DNA of 8,936 nt from Clostridiales bacterium (lineage in GTDB: Bacteria > Bacillota > Clostridia > Oscillospirales > Oscillospiraceae). The stretch's first letter is position 1; each line of letters opens with the position of its first letter. The stretch lies in contig JAHZEF010000011.1 in the NCBI GenBank assembly GCA_019422005.1, positions 22,305-31,240 on the forward strand, written 5' to 3'. The notes under the pieces are model-generated. The model was given only the letters and a program-made list of their open reading frames with translations, was not told the DNA's origin and searched no databases. A program made the translations under genes and the position numbers. Positions 6,707-8,936 of the stretch are shown piece by piece.

Positions 6707-6733
6707 TCTAACACGCCGCGGCGGAAAAGTCTA
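6705..6733 (-). promoter_or_regulatory. Candidate promoter of the SLH protein gene
   Basis: Minus strand: -35 TAGACT (6733-6728, 4/6), a 17-bp spacer and -10 TAGACT (6710-6705, 4/6), giving a leader of about 125 nt. An alternative -10 is TATAGA (6735-6730), which lies 12 bp past the CTGTAA repeat but has only a poor -35 (TTTTGT). Both are weak by sequence for a gene that should be highly expressed, so an activator may be involved. Confidence 0.35.
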
Positions 6734-6747
6734 TATCGCCGTCTGAT

Positions 6748-6765
6748 CTGTAACAAAACTGTAAT
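6748..6765. promoter_or_regulatory. Pho-box-like direct repeat (OmpR/PhoB-family site candidate)
   Basis: CTGTAAC-AAAA-CTGTAAT is a 7-bp direct repeat with an 11-bp period and an A-rich spacer. It matches the classical enterobacterial Pho-box layout (CTGTCAT, 4-bp AT spacer, CTGTCAT) at about 15 of 18 positions. OmpR/PhoB-family regulators bind such tandem repeats on one face of the helix. It lies 12 bp upstream of the TATAGA alternative -10 of the SLH gene. The regulator is not known, and Firmicute PhoP sites normally have a different consensus. Confidence 0.4.
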
Positions 6766-6812
6766 ATTGCAGGATCTTCCAGGCTGCCGCCGGCGGGCGG
6801 GTCAAAAAAAAT

Positions 6813-6829
6813 TGTCGAACCTTGTCACA
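6813..6829 (+). promoter_or_regulatory. Tandem Spo0A-box-like site
   Basis: A perfect 0A box TGTCGAA (6813-6819) is followed 10 bp later in the same orientation by TGTCACA (6823-6829, 5/7). Direct repeats one helical turn apart match the known head-to-tail binding of Spo0A DNA-binding domains. The site lies between the SLH gene and an operon that itself encodes a Spo0A-type DNA-binding domain. The second box contains TTGTCA (6822-6827), a possible plus-strand -35. Binding is inferred from sequence only. Confidence 0.5.
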
Positions 6830-7055
6830 TTTTGCTTTTCTGCGGGAATACCTATATTGGGGGAGAGTGAGGAGAACGGCTGCTTTCCGGGTACTGAGCG
6901 CATCTCAGCCGTACCGGTACGCCCAAAAGCCGCCTGCTTTGCCCCAGCGAACAGTTCCAACAGCCGCTTCTCAAATGATAGCGCGCAATGCCATCGAAAC
7001 GGCCTGTACTTCTGACACAAAACCCCATATTTTTATTGACAAGGGGGTAATCTTT

Positions 7056-7403
7056 GTGAATTTACAGGACGCATTATCCGCAAACCTCAGCGCGCTCAAG
7101 CGCAGTCGCGGACAGACGACCGCGGAGTTGGCAGAAGACCTCGGCGTATCCCGTTCCAATTTACAAAAGATGCTGAACAAGCAGGCGAATCCCACCATCG
7201 ACACGATCCAATACATGGCAGAACAGATCGAAGCGGATCCGCTTATGCTCCTGTTCGGCGATTACAGCGGGAAGCAGCACGTCCTGATGCTGCATCTGCT
7301 GCAGTCCATGGTTCTGGTATCCGATCTCGGGCCGGGGCAGCGGAGGCGGCTGGCGGAACTGATCCAGCAAATCATTTCATTGTTCGGGGAGGAAAACGAA
7401 TGA
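7056..7403 (+). CDS. Small XRE-family helix-turn-helix regulator
   Basis: A 115-residue cytoplasmic DNA-binding protein. Residues about 7-62 are a Cro/C1-type HTH: helix 2 TTAELAEDLG (21-30), recognition helix about SRSNLQKMLNK (32-42), then PTIDTIQYMAEQIEADPLMLL, the usual family ending. The last ~50 residues look helical (LLQSMVLVSDL, RRRLAELIQQIISLF) and probably serve oligomerisation; no ligand domain is seen. The GTG at 7056 is chosen because AGGGGGT (7042-7048) lies 7 bp upstream; the frame runs open upstream to 6822, but that extension is not protein-like and has no ribosome binding site. The stop overlaps the next start (ATGA), so the two proteins should be made together. Its target is unknown; the divergent region upstream is the natural candidate. 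Confidence 0.88.
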   Translation: MNLQDALSANLSALKRSRGQTTAELAEDLGVSRSNLQKMLNKQANPTIDTIQYMAEQIEADPLMLLFGDYSGKQHVLMLHLLQSMVLVSDLGPGQRRRLAELIQQIISLFGEENE

Positions 7404-7735
7404 ACGAAAGAATTCGCCATCTGCTCTACAGCCTTGGCGTCACCGCCAACTATACCGGCTTCTCCTACACGGTCAGCGCTGTGGAGCTGACTGCGCAGGA
7501 CTATGACCGGCTGCTGATGGTGACCAAATGGCTGTATCCTGAAGTGGCTTCCCAGTTCCACACCACCATGAGCTGCGTGGAGCGGAACATCCGGACCGTG
7601 GCCGGGATTGCCTGGCTGCGCAACCCGGAGCTCCTGGAGCGCCTGGCCGGCTGCAGGCTGGACCGCAAGCCCACCGCTTCGCGGTTCATCGCCATTCTGG
7701 CTGCGTATCTGCGGGAGCACAGCGTGCCCGCGTGA
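7400..7735 (+). CDS. Stand-alone Spo0A C-terminal DNA-binding domain protein
   Basis: A 111-residue protein that aligns over nearly its whole length with the C-terminal effector domain of the sporulation regulator Spo0A and has no receiver domain. Shared landmarks are the LGV start of the first helix, TKWLYPEVASQF (42-53, compare TKVLYPDIAKKF), the recognition helix HTTMSCVERNIR (54-65, compare NTTASRVERAIR) and the ending KPTASRFIAIL (90-100). The VER-xIR residues of the recognition helix are kept, while the Arg before VER is Cys. GGGGAGGA (7386-7393) lies 6 bp before the ATG, which overlaps the upstream stop by 4 bp. In Bacillus, the isolated Spo0A effector domain is active without phosphorylation. 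This protein may therefore bind 0A boxes constitutively, as an activator or competitor, or under control of its XRE partner. That role is inferred. Confidence 0.9.
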   Translation: MNERIRHLLYSLGVTANYTGFSYTVSAVELTAQDYDRLLMVTKWLYPEVASQFHTTMSCVERNIRTVAGIAWLRNPELLERLAGCRLDRKPTASRFIAILAAYLREHSVPA

Positions 7736-7787
7736 CCTGACGTTCCGGGATATCCACTGAGGCGGCGCGCACCCGGCCGGTCGGCAT

Positions 7788-7830
7788 AAAAAACGGCCTG
7801 CTGCAAACGATGTTTGCAGCAGGCCAATTT
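7788..7830. terminator. Bidirectional terminator between convergent units
   Basis: A 14-bp perfect stem (7795-7808 with 7812-7825, GAT loop). On the minus strand it is followed by G and six Ts (7793-7788), a strong terminator for the secreted-protein transcript that stops at 7872. On the plus strand it is followed by AATTTCTGTTT, a weaker U-tract that can still end the XRE/Spo0A-C transcript. Confidence 0.9.
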
Positions 7831-7871
7831 CTGTTTGGGGAGGTTGCTTCCAATGCGCAGAGGGGGGAATC

Positions 7872-8312
7872 TTATTGACAACGGACTGTGTAGGATGTCA
7901 CATCGCCGTGATCAGAGCCGCTGCTGTTAACCGCATGGGCGGTGATCGTCACACGATAATATCTGCCTACCACGCCATCAAAGTAGATCGTCCGCAAATA
8001 ATCGTAGGAGTTATAGTCATAAAATGTATCCGGGTCGTCCATGCCATACAACGTGTCATATTCATGCCAAGAACTAGTACTCGTATTCTTTTCCTCAATA
8101 TAAACTTCCAATACACCAATTTTGGACATCTTTGACACACCATCAACAGACATATCAATCGCCATCTGGCCGTCTCCCACAGCAATCAGCGACACGCCAT
8201 AGCGATCAAGGTAGCTACTAGCATACGGAACCACTTCTCTGGCAAATACAGCATTTGCAACCGACATGACAATGCAGACTACCAATAATAATGTTACTGC
8301 TCTTCTTCGCAT
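7872..8312 (-). CDS. Small secreted protein of unknown function
   Basis: A 146-residue exported protein. Residues 1-25 form a signal peptide (MRRR, a hydrophobic core, then ANAVFA with likely cleavage before REVVP). The mature part (REVVPYASSYLDRYGVSLI..., then GVLEVYIEE, YLRTIYFDG, GRYYRVTITAHA) looks like a small beta-sandwich. It resembles short secreted proteins common in gut Clostridia, but I cannot name the family with certainty. The ATG at 8312 is preferred over the in-frame GTG at 8321: AGGGAG (8326-8321) lies 8 bp before the ATG but overlaps the GTG. That ribosome binding site also overlaps the stop of the preceding gene, so the two are co-transcribed and probably coupled. The gene is AT-richer than the rest of the window. 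Confidence 0.75.
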   Translation of the reverse strand: MRRRAVTLLLVVCIVMSVANAVFAREVVPYASSYLDRYGVSLIAVGDGQMAIDMSVDGVSKMSKIGVLEVYIEEKNTSTSSWHEYDTLYGMDDPDTFYDYNSYDYLRTIYFDGVVGRYYRVTITAHAVNSSGSDHGDVTSYTVRCQ

Positions 8313-8324
8313 AACAGACACTCC

Positions 8325-8936
8325 CTATTGAATTGATTCTATCATCTTTTCTAGCTCTTCTGTCGTTAATTGGCCGCTGATTACACAAGCATACTGTCCA
8401 TTTTGCCAACTGGCTTTTACATTTTCCGTATTTGGCAAAATAAAGTATTCAATACCGTTCCTTATAATGCTATCTCCAGATTTTTCAATCTTCTCGTCAA
8501 TATAAGCAGTATCTTCTTCACTGTCAGAAATTTGTATTCTAAACCCTGATCTATTATCAGATATGTAATAACCAGTTATTCGAATCGTATAGTCACTTTC
8601 TCGTACTCTCACAAAGTCAACAGAATAATCAGAAGGAATCCATGTTGGGCTTACTTTTACCTTAATCCCATTCTGATCCAATGCATCTTGAAGAGAACGA
8701 TATTCACTGACACTGTCCTCCGGCAATTCCAACTGGCCGGAAGGGTTGGTACCCATGAAGAAGACTTCCACTCGCTCCAGCAAAGCTTTGATGGGATTGG
8801 AACCAAATGTGCTGGCGGCCACAGCAAAAACGAGAACCGCAGCGACGGCGGCCTTCCACCAGACCCGGCGCAGCCTGTGCGCCCGGCGCGGCTTCCGCTC
8901 CGCGGCCTGCGCGGCCTCCTCCGCCTCCACCGCCGC
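8325..8936 (-). CDS. DUF4367-type membrane protein, 5' end outside window
   Basis: At least 203 residues, open at the window edge. A charged Ala/Arg-rich cytoplasmic part leads into RRVWWKAAVAAVLVFAVAAST, one transmembrane helix. An extracellular domain follows, with GIKVKVSPTWIPSDY near its start and an ending NVKASWQNGQYACVISGQLTTEELEKMIESI. The Trp, the Tyr/Ile-Ser-Gly turn and the EEL-xx-IxSI helix match DUF4367. Such proteins often sit beside ECF-type sigma factor genes and resemble anti-sigma or envelope-sensing proteins; no sigma gene is visible here. A GTG at 8930 is possible, but no ribosome binding site can be seen because the window ends. Base composition changes within the gene: the membrane part is 65-86% GC, the extracellular domain mostly 32-40%. 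Confidence 0.8.
   Translation of the reverse strand, partial: AAVEAEEAAQAAERKPRRAHRLRRVWWKAAVAAVLVFAVAASTFGSNPIKALLERVEVFFMGTNPSGQLELPEDSVSEYRSLQDALDQNGIKVKVSPTWIPSDYSVDFVRVRESDYTIRITGYYISDNRSGFRIQISDSEEDTAYIDEKIEKSGDSIIRNGIEYFILPNTENVKASWQNGQYACVISGQLTTEELEKMIESIQ

Larger units (their letters stand above)
6573..7055. other. Divergent regulatory region between SLH gene and XRE/Spo0A-C operon
   Basis: A 483-bp non-coding region with no credible gene. It holds the SLH leader, with a small CGGTAT/ATACCG hairpin (6629-6642), a candidate SLH promoter, a dyad (6694-6706), a Pho-box-like repeat (6748-6765), a tandem 0A-box-like site (6813-6829), a 12-bp palindrome (6910-6921) and a CTGAG/CTCAG hairpin (6894-6908). 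Close to the operon, ACCCC (7022-7026) could pair with GGGGT in the Shine-Dalgarno tract (7042-7048). I see no convincing sigma-A promoter for the operon next to its start. Confidence 0.6.

Noticed and set aside
6822..7055. N-terminal extension of the XRE protein to a TTG at 6822
   Set aside because: The added 78 residues do not look like a protein and there is no ribosome binding site; GTG at 7056 has AGGGGGT upstream and starts right at the HTH domain.
7853..7930. A 25-codon plus-strand frame with GGGGAGG 9 bp upstream
   Set aside because: The initiation signal is good, but it follows a terminator, overlaps the 3' end of the convergent secreted-protein gene and gives no recognisable peptide. 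Kept as a curiosity only.
7875..8135. An 86-codon plus-strand frame starting with TTG
   Set aside because: It is antisense to the signal-peptide-bearing secreted protein on the minus strand and has no family features.
1..8936. CRISPR array, tRNA, rRNA, transposase or integrase
   Set aside because: No regularly spaced repeats, no tRNA or rRNA-like segments, and no transposase or recombinase motifs were seen on either strand.

Overview
The window reads as chromosomal DNA from a GC-rich, spore-forming member of the Clostridia, most like a gut Oscillospiraceae genome. This rests on family recognition, not on a search. The pointers are an S-layer-homology surface protein, a Spo0A-type DNA-binding domain, a DUF4367 protein, a YhaN-like ATPase and strong AGGAGG-type ribosome binding sites. 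Base composition is uneven. The ATPase gene is very GC-rich, the surface-protein gene is moderate with strongly selected codons, and the right-hand 0.8 kb drops to about 32-45% GC before jumping back at the window edge.

Layout. (1) 1-2205, plus strand: the last codons of a probable upstream gene overlap by 4 bp the start of a 728-residue SMC/YhaN-like ATPase. (2) 2206-2610: a 400-bp non-coding stretch with a 21-bp perfect inverted repeat, a 46-bp direct repeat (43/46 identical), a GC palindrome, a nested stem-loop region and two candidate promoters. (3) 2611-3609, plus: a class II-type Fic protein with a C-terminal winged helix. (4) 3610-4064: non-coding, ending in a strong terminator for the next gene. 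(5) 4065-6572, minus: a secreted 835-residue protein with three N-terminal SLH modules. (6) 6573-7055: a 483-bp divergent regulatory region with a tandem Spo0A-box-like site, a Pho-box-like direct repeat, a dyad and a candidate promoter. (7) 7056-7735, plus: two overlapping genes for a small XRE-family regulator and a stand-alone Spo0A C-terminal DNA-binding domain. (8) 7788-7830: a 14-bp stem terminator between convergent units. (9) 7872-8936, minus: a DUF4367 membrane protein (5' end outside the window) followed by a small secreted protein.

How the parts may work together. The most notable arrangement is the XRE plus Spo0A-C pair. It encodes a Spo0A DNA-binding domain with no phosphoreceiver, coupled by an ATGA overlap to a small HTH protein. 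A perfect 0A box (TGTCGAA) with a second, imperfect box 10 bp away lies in the divergent region between this operon and the surface-protein gene. This suggests, but does not prove, that Spo0A or the small paralogue controls the surface protein, the operon itself, or both. The Fic gene appears to have its own repeat-containing control region, which may be an operator read by its winged-helix tail. The DUF4367 and secreted-protein pair resembles cell-envelope stress or sigma-factor neighbourhoods, but no sigma gene is visible here.
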